A DNA stretch of 64,000 bases, from assembly GCA_000799755.1 (NCBI GenBank), contig JUHI01000003.1, positions 310,001 to 374,000 on the forward strand. The letters are read 5' to 3'. The notes beneath the pieces are model-generated. The model was not told the origin of the DNA and made no database searches. It was given only the letters and a program-made list of their open reading frames with translations. The stretch comes from Martinezella tropici. GTDB taxonomy: Bacteria; Pseudomonadota; Alphaproteobacteria; Rhizobiales; Rhizobiaceae. This document shows positions 34,317 to 43,084 of the stretch, in pieces. The position numbers were made by a program, and so were the translations under genes. Each line of letters starts with the position of its first letter. Position 1 is the first letter of the stretch.

Positions 34317-35450
34317 TTATGCTGCCTTTCGTTCGGGCGCAGGCAGCGGCGAATAGGTGATGTCCGGATAACCGAAGGCCGCGGGGCCAACGACTTCGAG
34401 CGCGCGCGCGCTGCGCAGCAGCTCGTGGCAGGGAATGGCGACGATCGCGACGCGCTGGCCGTAGCGCAGCATTTCCGTGGTGATCGGGTAGCCGGTATCG
34501 ACATCGAGCAGCACGATCAGGTCCGGCACGCAGACCTCGATCACACCATCGCGACGGAAGACCAGAAACTCGTTCTGGATCGCCACGTTCGCCGTCTGGC
34601 CGTTGCAGTCGTCGAAGCCGGCAAGCTCCATATCGCCGATGACGAAACCGCCGCGCAGATGACGCTTCAGGTCAATGATCTTGCCATTGAAGACCCGCCG
34701 GCCGCCTTCCAGCGCGCAAACAGCGGCAATCGGATCTTCTTGTGCCTTGCGCGCGCGGATCACCGCTTCGCCGAGCGCAATCGCCTTGGTGAAGCTCTTC
34801 GGGATGCCGTATTGGTGAACATAATGGGCCTGCATCGGCGCCGTTGCCAGCATAGCGGCACCGCCCTGGGCAACCACGCAGGCGCGTGCCATGCGCTCGT
34901 GCCAGACTTCCGACACGGCGTGGCTGAAGATCACGGCATTGCCGTGCAGGTCGCACATGACCGAAGGCGTCGAGCTGTGACCATAGATCGAGAAAGTCGT
35001 CATCTGCATTTCGGGGAAGGCCCGGCCCATCCCATCGCAATCGAGGATCGGCAGGCCGCCGAGGGCTGCTGTTACAAGCGGGTTCATCGCATTCGCGCCG
35101 CCGATCTCCTCGCAGACGATGGCATCGACCGGCGTGCGAATAAGCTCTTCCATGGCGCGCAGGCAGCGCAGGCCTTCACGTCCCTCGCGGATGCGCTCGA
35201 CGCCGACAACCGGTGCGCCGATGCCGCCGATCGACATGCACAGGGCATCCGGCTCGATGGCGTCGGTCGCCAGAACCTTCATCTCGTAGCCCGCCTTCAT
35301 GGCTTCGAGAGCAAGCAGCTTGCCCTGATAGGGGTTGCCGCCGCCGCCGGTGCCGAAGATGCCGGCACCGATTTCAAGGGCGTCAAGATCTTCGGGGGTC
35401 AGCCGGCGCAGTGCCGCGTCATCGTATTTCTGCTTGCGCGTCTCAGGCAT
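34317..35450 (-). CDS. DUF917 family protein (copy 1)
   Basis: A 377-residue paralogue of the DUF917 protein at 31435-32511, with GAGIFGTGGGGNPYQGKLLA near the N terminus, VCEEIGGANAMNPLVTAALG (about 117), PILDCDGMGRAFPEMQMTTF and DLIVLLDVDTG. The ATG at 35450 is chosen because GGGAGG stands 6 bp before it and it overlaps the HyuA copy 1 gene by 8 bp; the frame extends upstream to 35708 only as antisense-like residues inside the HyuA gene. The coupling order here is HyuA then DUF917, the reverse of copy 2, as if the two pairs flank the binding protein gene symmetrically. Confidence 0.85.
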   Translation of the reverse strand: MPETRKQKYDDAALRRLTPEDLDALEIGAGIFGTGGGGNPYQGKLLALEAMKAGYEMKVLATDAIEPDALCMSIGGIGAPVVGVERIREGREGLRCLRAMEELIRTPVDAIVCEEIGGANAMNPLVTAALGGLPILDCDGMGRAFPEMQMTTFSIYGHSSTPSVMCDLHGNAVIFSHAVSEVWHERMARACVVAQGGAAMLATAPMQAHYVHQYGIPKSFTKAIALGEAVIRARKAQEDPIAAVCALEGGRRVFNGKIIDLKRHLRGGFVIGDMELAGFDDCNGQTANVAIQNEFLVFRRDGVIEVCVPDLIVLLDVDTGYPITTEMLRYGQRVAIVAIPCHELLRSARALEVVGPAAFGYPDITYSPLPAPERKAA

Positions 35451-36999
35451 GATGGCCTCCCATTTCACCGACGACTTTGACGTGAATGCGCGTGGCGTTG
35501 CCTGGCAGATAGGCAAGCGGCGTGTCCTCACGCTCGATAACTTCAAGGGTTTCGGCAAGCGCTCCGGCGGCGATCGCCTTTTCGCGGGCTTCCGCTTCGG
35601 CCTCGGCAAGTGCGCTCTCGCGGGTCCGGCCATCGACGAGCGAGAAGACGCGATCCGTCTCGCCGCTGATCTGGGCAATGGCAGCGCCGACGGCGTTTGC
35701 GACGGCAAAATTCTCAGGCATGATCACCTCGAGATCGCCGATGCGATCAGGCATCAGGATCGAACCGCCACCAACGGCGATGACCGGCACAGGCGTCGAA
35801 GAAATCCGGCTGCGTTCGACGCAGGCCTCCAGCATGGCGTTGATTTTCGCCACAGCCGCATCGACCAGACCCTTGTCGAGATTGGCGACCAACGCAGCAT
35901 CGCCGACATCAGCCTTGCCGGCGGCAACGGCGATATCGGTGGCGGTCAAAGTCGATCCGCCAAAGCAGAGCGCTTCCTTGCGGACACGATAACCCACCGA
36001 CTTCGGCCCGACAGTGATCCCCGCCTCCCCCTTAACGACGAGCGAGCCGCCGCCGAGCCCGATCGAGAAGACATCGGGCATGCGAAAGTTGGTGCGAACC
36101 CCGCCGATATCGACGGTCGTGGAGGCCTGGCGCGGGAAACCGTGCGAGAGGGAGCCGACATCCGAGGTCGTGCCGCCGACATCGACGACGACCGCGTCCT
36201 TCAACCCGGTCAGAAATGCCGCGCCGCGCATCGAATTGGTCGGGCCGGAGGCAAAGGTCAGCACCGGAAAGGCACGCACGACATCGGCTGCCATGAGCGT
36301 GCCGTCGTTCTGCGTGATATAGAATGGGCATGGGATACCGGCTGCCGCAAGCGCCTTGCCGAAGGCAGCGACGGTGCGATCCGCGAGAGACAGCAGGCTC
36401 GCATTCATGATGGCCGCACTTTCGCGAGCCAAGAGGCCATGACGGCCGATATCCTTCGACATGACGACAGGCAGGCCGGGGCAATGCTGCTGCAGGATTT
36501 CCTTGGCCCGCAGCTCCATGGCATCGTTGATGCCGCTGAAAACGCAGGTCACGGCCGCGGCCTTCAGCCCTTTCGCCCGGATTTCACCGGCGATGCGTAC
36601 GATGGCATCCTCATCGAGCGGCGAAAGCTCGCGTCCGTCAAATTCGTAGCCACCCTTGACCTGGTAACCGTGATTTCCGACGATCTCGCGCAGCTCATCT
36701 GGCCAATCGACCATCGGCGGCAGGCCGGCGCCCGACGGCAGGCTCAAGCGGATGGCTGCGACCTCGTCCATATGCCGGCGCTCGATGACAGCATTGGTGA
36801 AATGCGTGGTGCCGATCATGACGGCCGCAATACGGGTCCGGTCGATGCCGGAGGCCTCGATGACCTTCTCCAGTGCTTCGATCACGCCCGAAGTCACATC
36901 CTCGGTGGTCGAGGCCTTGACCCCGGCCAGAACGGTCTTTCCCTCCAGGACGACAGCATCCGTATTGGTGCCGCCGACGTCAATTCCAACGCGATACAC
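35443..36999 (-). CDS. Hydantoinase/oxoprolinase HyuA-type subunit (copy 1)
   Basis: About 518 residues, similar along its whole length to copy 2. N-terminal VGIDVGGTNTDAVVLEGKTV, IGTTHFTNAVIERRHM, SFASGPTNSMRG-type segment (TFASGPTNSMRGAAFLTGL) and VVDVGGTTSDVGSL are all present, as is GYRVRKEALCFGGSTLTATD. I chose the GTG at 36999, which follows GAGGAG at 6 bp; a TTG at 37020 overlapping the ATPase stop is the alternative. It follows the double ATPase gene directly. Two HyuA paralogues in one operon suggest two related ring substrates, two sequential ring openings, or a hetero-oligomer. Confidence 0.88.
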   Translation of the reverse strand: MYRVGIDVGGTNTDAVVLEGKTVLAGVKASTTEDVTSGVIEALEKVIEASGIDRTRIAAVMIGTTHFTNAVIERRHMDEVAAIRLSLPSGAGLPPMVDWPDELREIVGNHGYQVKGGYEFDGRELSPLDEDAIVRIAGEIRAKGLKAAAVTCVFSGINDAMELRAKEILQQHCPGLPVVMSKDIGRHGLLARESAAIMNASLLSLADRTVAAFGKALAAAGIPCPFYITQNDGTLMAADVVRAFPVLTFASGPTNSMRGAAFLTGLKDAVVVDVGGTTSDVGSLSHGFPRQASTTVDIGGVRTNFRMPDVFSIGLGGGSLVVKGEAGITVGPKSVGYRVRKEALCFGGSTLTATDIAVAAGKADVGDAALVANLDKGLVDAAVAKINAMLEACVERSRISSTPVPVIAVGGGSILMPDRIGDLEVIMPENFAVANAVGAAIAQISGETDRVFSLVDGRTRESALAEAEAEAREKAIAAGALAETLEVIEREDTPLAYLPGNATRIHVKVVGEMGGHHA

Positions 37000-37016
37000 G
37001 TCAGGCTCCTCTTCGA

Positions 37017-38663
37017 TCAATCTGTGGTTTTGACGAGGAAGCGCGTGCGCTCTTCCTCGCTCACGGCGGGTTTCAGACGCTCCTCCTCGTCGGTGACGAC
37101 GGGAATCGCGGCTATCAGCGCGCGTGTGTAGGGGTGATTGGGTTCGGCAAAGACCTTTGGCGTCGGTCCTTCCTCGACGATCTCGCCGCGCAACATGATG
37201 GCGATGCGCGAGCAGAAATTGCGCATCAGCGATAGATCATGCGAGATCATCAGATAGGTGAGACCAAGTTCCTCGCGCAACTGCAACAGCAACTCGATCA
37301 CGGTCTTCTGCACCGAAACGTCAAGCGCCGCGGTCGGCTCGTCCAGGATCAGGATCTTCGGCTCGGCGGCAAGCGCGCGGGCAATCGCGACGCGCTGCTT
37401 CTGGCCGCCGGAAAGCTCATGCGGATATTTCGCCAGGTAGGATTGCGGCAGGCGCACGAGATCCATGAGCTGCTTCATCCGCGCCTCACGGGCCGGCCCA
37501 TCCATGCCGATGGATTTCAAGGGCAAGGCCAGAGTTTGCTGAACGTTGCGCTTGGGATTGAGCGAGGTGCCGGGGTTTTGATAGACGATTTGCGTCAGCC
37601 GCTTGCCGCGCCCGGGGGCCGGCGCGTCGATGGTGACGCTGCCTGACGTCGGACGCGACAGTTCCATGATGATGCGCGCGACAGAGGTTTTGCCGGAACC
37701 GGACTCGCCGGCCAGCCCGAAGATTTCTCCCTGGCGCAACGACAAGTTCACGTCACGGACGGCGTGGAAACCAGGTTTCCTGCCATAGACCTTATTCAGG
37801 CCCTCGACCTTGACGATGGGAGCCCTATCGCTCTGCGGCAGATCGGTGACGCGCTCGCCATATAGCGGCGGCACGGCTTCCAGTAGCGCTTTAGTATAAG
37901 CCTCACGCGGCTTGGTCAGAATCTCACGGCACGGGCCGGCCTCGACGATGTCGCCGTGATGCATGACCACCACCCGGTCTGCGACCTTGCGCACGACGCC
38001 GAGATTGTGGGTGATCATCAGGAGCGCCATGTTCTCCTCGATCACCAGTTGGTTGATCAAATTGAGAATCTCATCCTGCGTCGTCACGTCGAGCGCCGTG
38101 CCGGGTTCATCGGCGATCAGCAGCTTCGGCTGGTGCAGCAGTGCAAGCCCGATCAGCACACGCTGGCGCATACCGCCCGAAAGCTCGGAGGGATAGGCGT
38201 TCATCACGCGCTCAGCATCGGCAAGCTGCACGCGCCGCAAGACGGCGGCAATCCGCGTCCGACGCTCGGCCTTCGACGAGCGGACGCCGTCGCGCTTGTC
38301 TGCGAACCGCATGACATCGTCGAGATGTGTGCCGATCTTGAAGACCGGATTAAAGGAGGAAAGTGGGTCCTGCATGATCAGGGAAAAGGCCGTGCCTTTC
38401 AGCGCTTCGCGCTCTCTTCTCTGCATTTTCAGGACGTCACGCCCTGCCACCGAAATCACGCCCGAGGCAATGGAGGCATTTTTCGGCAAAGTGCCGATAA
38501 TCGCCTTTGCGGTTACGGATTTGCCCGACCCCGTCTCGCCGATGAGAGCGACCCGCTCTCCAGCGGCGACAGTGAGGGAAATATCACGCAGCACCTGCCG
38601 AGTGCGGCCGTAGGTCGTGAACGAGACGTTCAGCGCCTCGATCTTTAGAAGCGGCTCGGTCAT
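37017..38663 (-). CDS. Oligopeptide-type ABC transporter double ATPase (DppD-DppF fusion)
   Basis: A 548-residue protein with two complete ABC domains. Domain 1: Walker A GETGSGKSV (about 42), signature LSGGMRQRV, Walker B LLIADEPGTALD. Domain 2: Walker A GESGSGKTS (about 315), signature LSGGQKQRV, Walker B ILILDEPTAALD. Each is followed by the oligopeptide-type extension, shown by PREAYTKALLEAVPPL and NHPYTRALIAAIP. Usually these ATPases are separate DppD and DppF proteins; fused forms such as GsiA are known. It is the third transport gene, 3 bp after the DppC-type permease gene, and leads directly into HyuA copy 1. Confidence 0.93.
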   Translation of the reverse strand: MTEPLLKIEALNVSFTTYGRTRQVLRDISLTVAAGERVALIGETGSGKSVTAKAIIGTLPKNASIASGVISVAGRDVLKMQRREREALKGTAFSLIMQDPLSSFNPVFKIGTHLDDVMRFADKRDGVRSSKAERRTRIAAVLRRVQLADAERVMNAYPSELSGGMRQRVLIGLALLHQPKLLIADEPGTALDVTTQDEILNLINQLVIEENMALLMITHNLGVVRKVADRVVVMHHGDIVEAGPCREILTKPREAYTKALLEAVPPLYGERVTDLPQSDRAPIVKVEGLNKVYGRKPGFHAVRDVNLSLRQGEIFGLAGESGSGKTSVARIIMELSRPTSGSVTIDAPAPGRGKRLTQIVYQNPGTSLNPKRNVQQTLALPLKSIGMDGPAREARMKQLMDLVRLPQSYLAKYPHELSGGQKQRVAIARALAAEPKILILDEPTAALDVSVQKTVIELLLQLREELGLTYLMISHDLSLMRNFCSRIAIMLRGEIVEEGPTPKVFAEPNHPYTRALIAAIPVVTDEEERLKPAVSEEERTRFLVKTTD

Positions 38664-38666
38664 GGC

Positions 38667-39551
38667 TTAGCTCTCCACATCAAACATGTCGCGCAAGCCA
38701 TCGCCCAACAGATTGAAGCCGAGCGTCACGTAGAAGACCGCAGCACCGGGGCACACGACTTCCCACCAGTAATCGGGCATGAACTGGCGACCATCGGCGA
38801 CCATGGAGCCGAGGTCCGGAATGGGCGGCTTCACGCCGAAGCCGAGGAAGCTGAGAGTGGCGCCAAACAGGATGACGAAGGCTGCATCCAGCGTCGTCTT
38901 GACGGAAATCACCGCGACACAATTGGGCAGGATCTCGCGGAAGAGGATGTGCATCGGCCCGGCGCCGGCAAGGCGGGCCGCCTCGATATAATCTTCGGAC
39001 GCGATCGACTTCGAAACGGAGTAGATCAGCCGCGCATGCCACGTCCACCATAGCAGCGTGATGGCGATCATCGCGTTCATCAGGTTCGGCTCTAGCAGGT
39101 TCGACACGGCAAGCGCCATAACGAGCGGCGGCATTGCCAGCATGACGTTCGTCAGACCGGTGATGATCTTTTCGACCCAGCCGCCGAAGTAGCCGGCGAT
39201 GAGGCCGAGCACGGTGCCGATCGGCACGGAAATGCCGAGCACGCCGATGACGAGAAGCAGGGAGACGCGCATGCCGAAAACGGTGCGGGAAAAGATATCC
39301 CGGCCCACCTTGTCGGTGCCGAACCAATGGGTGGCATCCGGCGCAACGTGCCGTGCACGAAAATCGACGACGGCGCCCACATGCTTCGGATAGGGCGTGA
39401 GCCACGGCGCAAAAACCGCGAGCACGACAACGGAAATCAGGATCAGCGTACCGATCACCGCAGCTGGATTGCGGCTGAAGCGGTACCACATCATGTAGCC
39501 GGTGCTCAGGGCGCGGTCGGAGGCATCAAGCATCTTCATATCGGCCATCAA
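38667..39551 (-). CDS. Oligopeptide-type ABC transporter permease (DppC type)
   Basis: A 294-residue inner-membrane permease of the DppC/OppC type: a leading FSRNPAAVIGTLILISVVVL helix, the HWFGTDKVGRDIFSRTVFG motif (about 96-114) that defines the group, and the EAA loop DYIEAARLAGAGPMHILFRE near residue 192. It overlaps the DppB-type gene by 4 bp (ATGA). It forms half of the membrane channel for the family 5 binding protein encoded 4 kb downstream. Confidence 0.93.
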   Translation of the reverse strand: MMADMKMLDASDRALSTGYMMWYRFSRNPAAVIGTLILISVVVLAVFAPWLTPYPKHVGAVVDFRARHVAPDATHWFGTDKVGRDIFSRTVFGMRVSLLLVIGVLGISVPIGTVLGLIAGYFGGWVEKIITGLTNVMLAMPPLVMALAVSNLLEPNLMNAMIAITLLWWTWHARLIYSVSKSIASEDYIEAARLAGAGPMHILFREILPNCVAVISVKTTLDAAFVILFGATLSFLGFGVKPPIPDLGSMVADGRQFMPDYWWEVVCPGAAVFYVTLGFNLLGDGLRDMFDVES

Positions 39552-40576
39552 CGTGCCTCCTTGCGGCGCTGGCGCGGGTCGATGATCGAGATCAGGACAT
39601 CCACGACCAGGTTCGCAACGATGAAAAACAGCCCGGCGACCAGCACCACTGCGGTCACGGCGTTGAGATCCTTTTGCAGGATGGCGTTCAGCCCGTAGGA
39701 GGCGAAGCCACCCCAGGCAAACACCATCTCGATGACGAAGGCGTTGCCGATGAGCGACGCGAATTCGAGCCCCATGATCGTCAACGGCGCGATCGACGAC
39801 AGCTTGAGGAGATAGCGGAAAATGATGACCCGCTCGGGTACGCCGAAGCTCTGCAGGGTCAGGACATGGTCCTTGCGCTGGTTCTCGAGCATGGAGGAGC
39901 GGGTGATGCGGGTAATCTGTCCAATGCCGGCCATGGAGAGCGCGAAAGCCGGCAGCAAAAGATGCTGCAGTGCGTCCACGAAGACATCGAGACGTCCAGC
40001 CAGCAGGCCATCGATCAGCAGAAAGCCGGTCGGCCCGGGCTGAAAGCCAAGGGAATGATCGAGACGACCGATGATCGGCCAGTTCGGCAGACAGCGCGCT
40101 GCGAGCAATTGCAGGCTGATCGCGAACAGGAAACTCGGAATGGTCACTCCGGTCAGCGACAGGATGCGGCCGATATGATCCAGCGCGCGATCCCGGAAAT
40201 GGGCGGTGATGACACCAAGCGGGATGGCCACCACGAACATGAAGATCACGGAGACGAGCACCAATTCCACCGTGGCCGGCACGGTCTGCTCCAGATCCGT
40301 GGTGACCGGGCGCTGGGAAACCAGAGACATGCCGAGATCGCCATGCAGCGCCTTGCCGACATACTCGGCATATTGCACCGGCAGCGGCTTATCCAAACCC
40401 ATCTGCACGCGCAACGCATCGACCTGTTCCTGCGTTGCCGCAGGACCGAGGGCCATGCGCGCCGGATCTCCCGGCACGACGCGCGCAAGCGCAAAAATCA
40501 TGATGGAGAGCGCGATCATGACCAGCACGAACGTGCCGAGCCTGGTCAGAATCGCGACCAACGGATGTTGCTGCAT
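39548..40576 (-). CDS. Oligopeptide-type ABC transporter permease (DppB type)
   Basis: A 342-residue permease and the first gene of the operon. DppB features: FVLVMIALSIMIFALARVVP GDPARMALGP (split by length) at the N terminus, LGLDKPLPVQYAEYVGKAL-type segment (MGLDKPLPVQYAEYVGKAL), TIPSFLFAISLQLLAARCLP and the RKDHVLTLQSFGVPERVIIF EAA-like loop. The start at 40576 follows CGGAGG-free but acceptable sequence CTCCCGTCG; the ATG begins MQQHPLVAIL. Its promoter lies in the 136-bp gap shared with the divergent LuxR regulator, where repeated words suggest operator sites. Confidence 0.9.
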   Translation of the reverse strand: MQQHPLVAILTRLGTFVLVMIALSIMIFALARVVPGDPARMALGPAATQEQVDALRVQMGLDKPLPVQYAEYVGKALHGDLGMSLVSQRPVTTDLEQTVPATVELVLVSVIFMFVVAIPLGVITAHFRDRALDHIGRILSLTGVTIPSFLFAISLQLLAARCLPNWPIIGRLDHSLGFQPGPTGFLLIDGLLAGRLDVFVDALQHLLLPAFALSMAGIGQITRITRSSMLENQRKDHVLTLQSFGVPERVIIFRYLLKLSSIAPLTIMGLEFASLIGNAFVIEMVFAWGGFASYGLNAILQKDLNAVTAVVLVAGLFFIVANLVVDVLISIIDPRQRRKEAR

Positions 40577-40712
40577 CGACGGGAGGTTCCTTGTTCGCCA
40601 GCTAACTCACGAACAACAATCCTGATCTTCGGACGACGAACAACTGCGTCAAGGTATAGTTTTTCAGCTTTATGGTATAGGTTATTTTTCGATTTGCGCT
40701 TACAAACCCGGC
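40577..40712. promoter_or_regulatory. Divergent promoter region with repeated words, transporter operon / LuxR regulator
   Basis: Three repeats are visible in 136 bp. TTGTTCG (40591-40597) faces CGAACAA (40610-40616). ACGAACAAC is repeated directly at 40609-40617 and 40636-40644. GGTATAG is repeated directly at 40653-40659 and 40674-40680, 21 bp (two turns) apart. Direct repeats at whole-turn spacing suit a MalT-type activator such as the one encoded immediately to the right. Which repeat is the real site is unknown. Confidence 0.5.
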
Positions 40713-43067
40713 ATGAACAGACTGCTCCCCCGCCCCCGCCTGTGTGATCGCATCGCTGCAGAGCAAGCCGGCGTGATTTTTCTGCGTGCGCCCGCCGGCG
40801 CCGGAAAGACTGCAGTTCTGTCCATGGCGGCGCAGGCGATGGGCAAAAAAACCTGCTGCCTCCAGCAGCCGCGCATGAGCGACGTCGAGGAGGGATGGCT
40901 CTTCTGGGACGTACCGGTTTCGGCGCGGTCCGCCCGCCTTTCCGCACAGCTCCTCGAAATCATCCGTGTCGTGGTGATCGCCTGCCGTCCCGATCAGCGC
41001 ATCAGTGGGCTGGCGCGGCTTATCCTGCATCGCGGATCGGTCACGCTCGATGCCGGAGACTTCACATTTTCAGCCGAGGAACTGCATGGTCTTCCCGCCG
41101 AGGACGCAGCCCGGCTCGCCAAGGATTATGCCGGCTGGCCCGCATTTCTGTCGCTGACACGCCTGCGAGACCCGCGCCTTGGCATCGACTACCTGCGCGA
41201 AAATTTCCTCGCTCACCTCTCACCGGGACAGACGGCTTCGCTATCGATCTGGCTCGAAGCGCCCGCATCGCTCCCCGCAGAAGAATGGGCGGGCCTTTTG
41301 CCGCCCCTTCTCGCAAAGGCTCCGGATGAGCATCCGGCACTGTTGAAGCTCCTCACCATCGCCGTCAACGAGCGACTGGCGACCTTCGAGACAACGGTCG
41401 CTGTGATCGAGGTTGCCGCCGCCTTCGAACGGGCGGGACGAGCGCTTGCCGCCATGGCCCTGCTCCTCGATCACGGCCACGAGGCCCACGCAGCGCAAAT
41501 TCTCGAGCGCGCACGCGGACTGGAGTTGATCTACCGCAACAGCCTCGGGACCTTTCGCGACATCATCATGCGCTTTTCCCATGAGATGATCGCGACCAAC
41601 GAGGTCGTGCTTTTCGCCCTCGCCCGCACGCTGCTGAAGCTAGGAGAGCTGCAGCGCGTGCGCCATCTGGTCGGCAAGCATTTGGGTTCGGACTATCTCG
41701 ATCCGCTCAAGGTCTTGCTGCGCGGATCGCGCTTTTCCTTCGCGGCACGCACCTTTCGGCTGAACCTCATGATCTCCGAGGATCTGATGCCGACCGACGC
41801 CATGATAACCCGCCTCGGCGAGTTCATGGCGGATTATCCAATGGGCGACTACGGCAAGTGGGCAGCCTATTACAATGCACTGCTCGAATTCGAGATTCGC
41901 CGCCGGAACTTCCGCGAGGCGGAGGCTGCCGCAGCCAGAGCCCTAATCTACCTCGGCCATATGGGCGGCCAGCCGCTATTGGAATTCTTTATCCATCTTC
42001 ACCAAACGGTGCTGCGCCTGATGAGCGGTGATGCCCTCTTTGCCCGTCGCGCGGCACAGGAGGCACGGCAGAAACTGGAACAGGTGCCGCATGCGGCGGA
42101 AGCCGAATTCCGCATGCTGCGGCTTGCGGAAGCCTGCATCGTCTATGAGGCCGGCCAACCCCGCGATCTCCTGCAATTCGTTCAAAACGAGTTCGATAGT
42201 TTCGCAGCCGTGGAAATCTGGCCGAGCCTGATGCAGTTCGCACTTCACTATGCGTCACAGGTGCTGGCGGACCACTTTCCGATGGTGATCCGGCCAGGCT
42301 TTCTCGACGGGCTCTGGATACATCTGTCGGAAGGCTTGCAGTTTCACGCCATGATGGAGGTCCGCACCGCTATCGCTTATCAGAACGCCAATCGCTGGAG
42401 CGATGCTGCAACAACGCTTTCCGCTATCCGCATGCGGATCGGCCGCAACTGGGTCGAAAGCGCCAACGAGGAACTGACGCGCCTGACCAGACGTGACGAG
42501 ATTTCCTATGCCATGGCTTGGCTGCGCGATTCCGTGCGCCTTTCGACACCGCGTCCCTATCTGTCGCGGCAGATCGATGCGCTGATCGCCAATCCGAAAG
42601 TCACCAACCGTGAGAAAGTCGCCCTGCAGCTCTGGCAGAGCTACGCCGCCTATCAGCGTCGGGACAATGCCGCTACGCGAGCGCATCTGCTATCCGCGCT
42701 TGAAGGTGCGACCCGCCTCGGCTGCAACGGCGTCCTCTCCGAGGAGCGGATATTCCTTTCACCGCTTCTCAAGAACCAGCGCATCCGCAGCTTCATCGAA
42801 ACCTCGTCCGATGTCCGCACCGCGCTTTCGCTCTTTGCGAGCTCCGTGAATTCGCCACAGGCCAAAGCCTTGCAGGGCGGCCTCTCGCAACGCGAGGTGC
42901 AGATGATCCAGTTGATCGCCAGCGGCATGTCGAACAAGCGCATTGCCCACACGCTCAGTGTCTCCGAGGTGACGGTGAAGTTTCACCTCGGAAATCTGTT
43001 TCGCAAACTTGGCTGTCATCGCCGCGCCGAAGCGATCCGGGCAGCAACCGCGCTCGGCTGGCTGTAA
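40713..43067 (+). CDS. Large LuxR-family regulator, MalT-like STAND ATPase
   Basis: A 784-residue activator-like protein. It begins with a P-loop, APAGAGKTA (residues 26-34), the short N-terminal form seen in MalT-type regulators. The middle 500 residues are helical repeat-like sequence (for example MIARLGEFMADYPMGDYGKW region and FRDIIMRFSHEMIATNEVVL) that would bind an inducer. The C terminus is a LuxR helix-turn-helix: LSQREVQMIQLIASGMSNKR and SVSEVTVKFHLGNLFRKLG. It is divergent from the oligopeptide/HyuA/DUF917 operon and is the likely activator of that operon, using ATP and the imported compound as signals. The nucleotide-binding domain looks shorter than in MalT (about 900 residues). 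Confidence 0.9.
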   Translation: MNRLLPRPRLCDRIAAEQAGVIFLRAPAGAGKTAVLSMAAQAMGKKTCCLQQPRMSDVEEGWLFWDVPVSARSARLSAQLLEIIRVVVIACRPDQRISGLARLILHRGSVTLDAGDFTFSAEELHGLPAEDAARLAKDYAGWPAFLSLTRLRDPRLGIDYLRENFLAHLSPGQTASLSIWLEAPASLPAEEWAGLLPPLLAKAPDEHPALLKLLTIAVNERLATFETTVAVIEVAAAFERAGRALAAMALLLDHGHEAHAAQILERARGLELIYRNSLGTFRDIIMRFSHEMIATNEVVLFALARTLLKLGELQRVRHLVGKHLGSDYLDPLKVLLRGSRFSFAARTFRLNLMISEDLMPTDAMITRLGEFMADYPMGDYGKWAAYYNALLEFEIRRRNFREAEAAAARALIYLGHMGGQPLLEFFIHLHQTVLRLMSGDALFARRAAQEARQKLEQVPHAAEAEFRMLRLAEACIVYEAGQPRDLLQFVQNEFDSFAAVEIWPSLMQFALHYASQVLADHFPMVIRPGFLDGLWIHLSEGLQFHAMMEVRTAIAYQNANRWSDAATTLSAIRMRIGRNWVESANEELTRLTRRDEISYAMAWLRDSVRLSTPRPYLSRQIDALIANPKVTNREKVALQLWQSYAAYQRRDNAATRAHLLSALEGATRLGCNGVLSEERIFLSPLLKNQRIRSFIETSSDVRTALSLFASSVNSPQAKALQGGLSQREVQMIQLIASGMSNKRIAHTLSVSEVTVKFHLGNLFRKLGCHRRAEAIRAATALGWL

Positions 43068-43084
43068 CCGCGACAACTGCCGGG

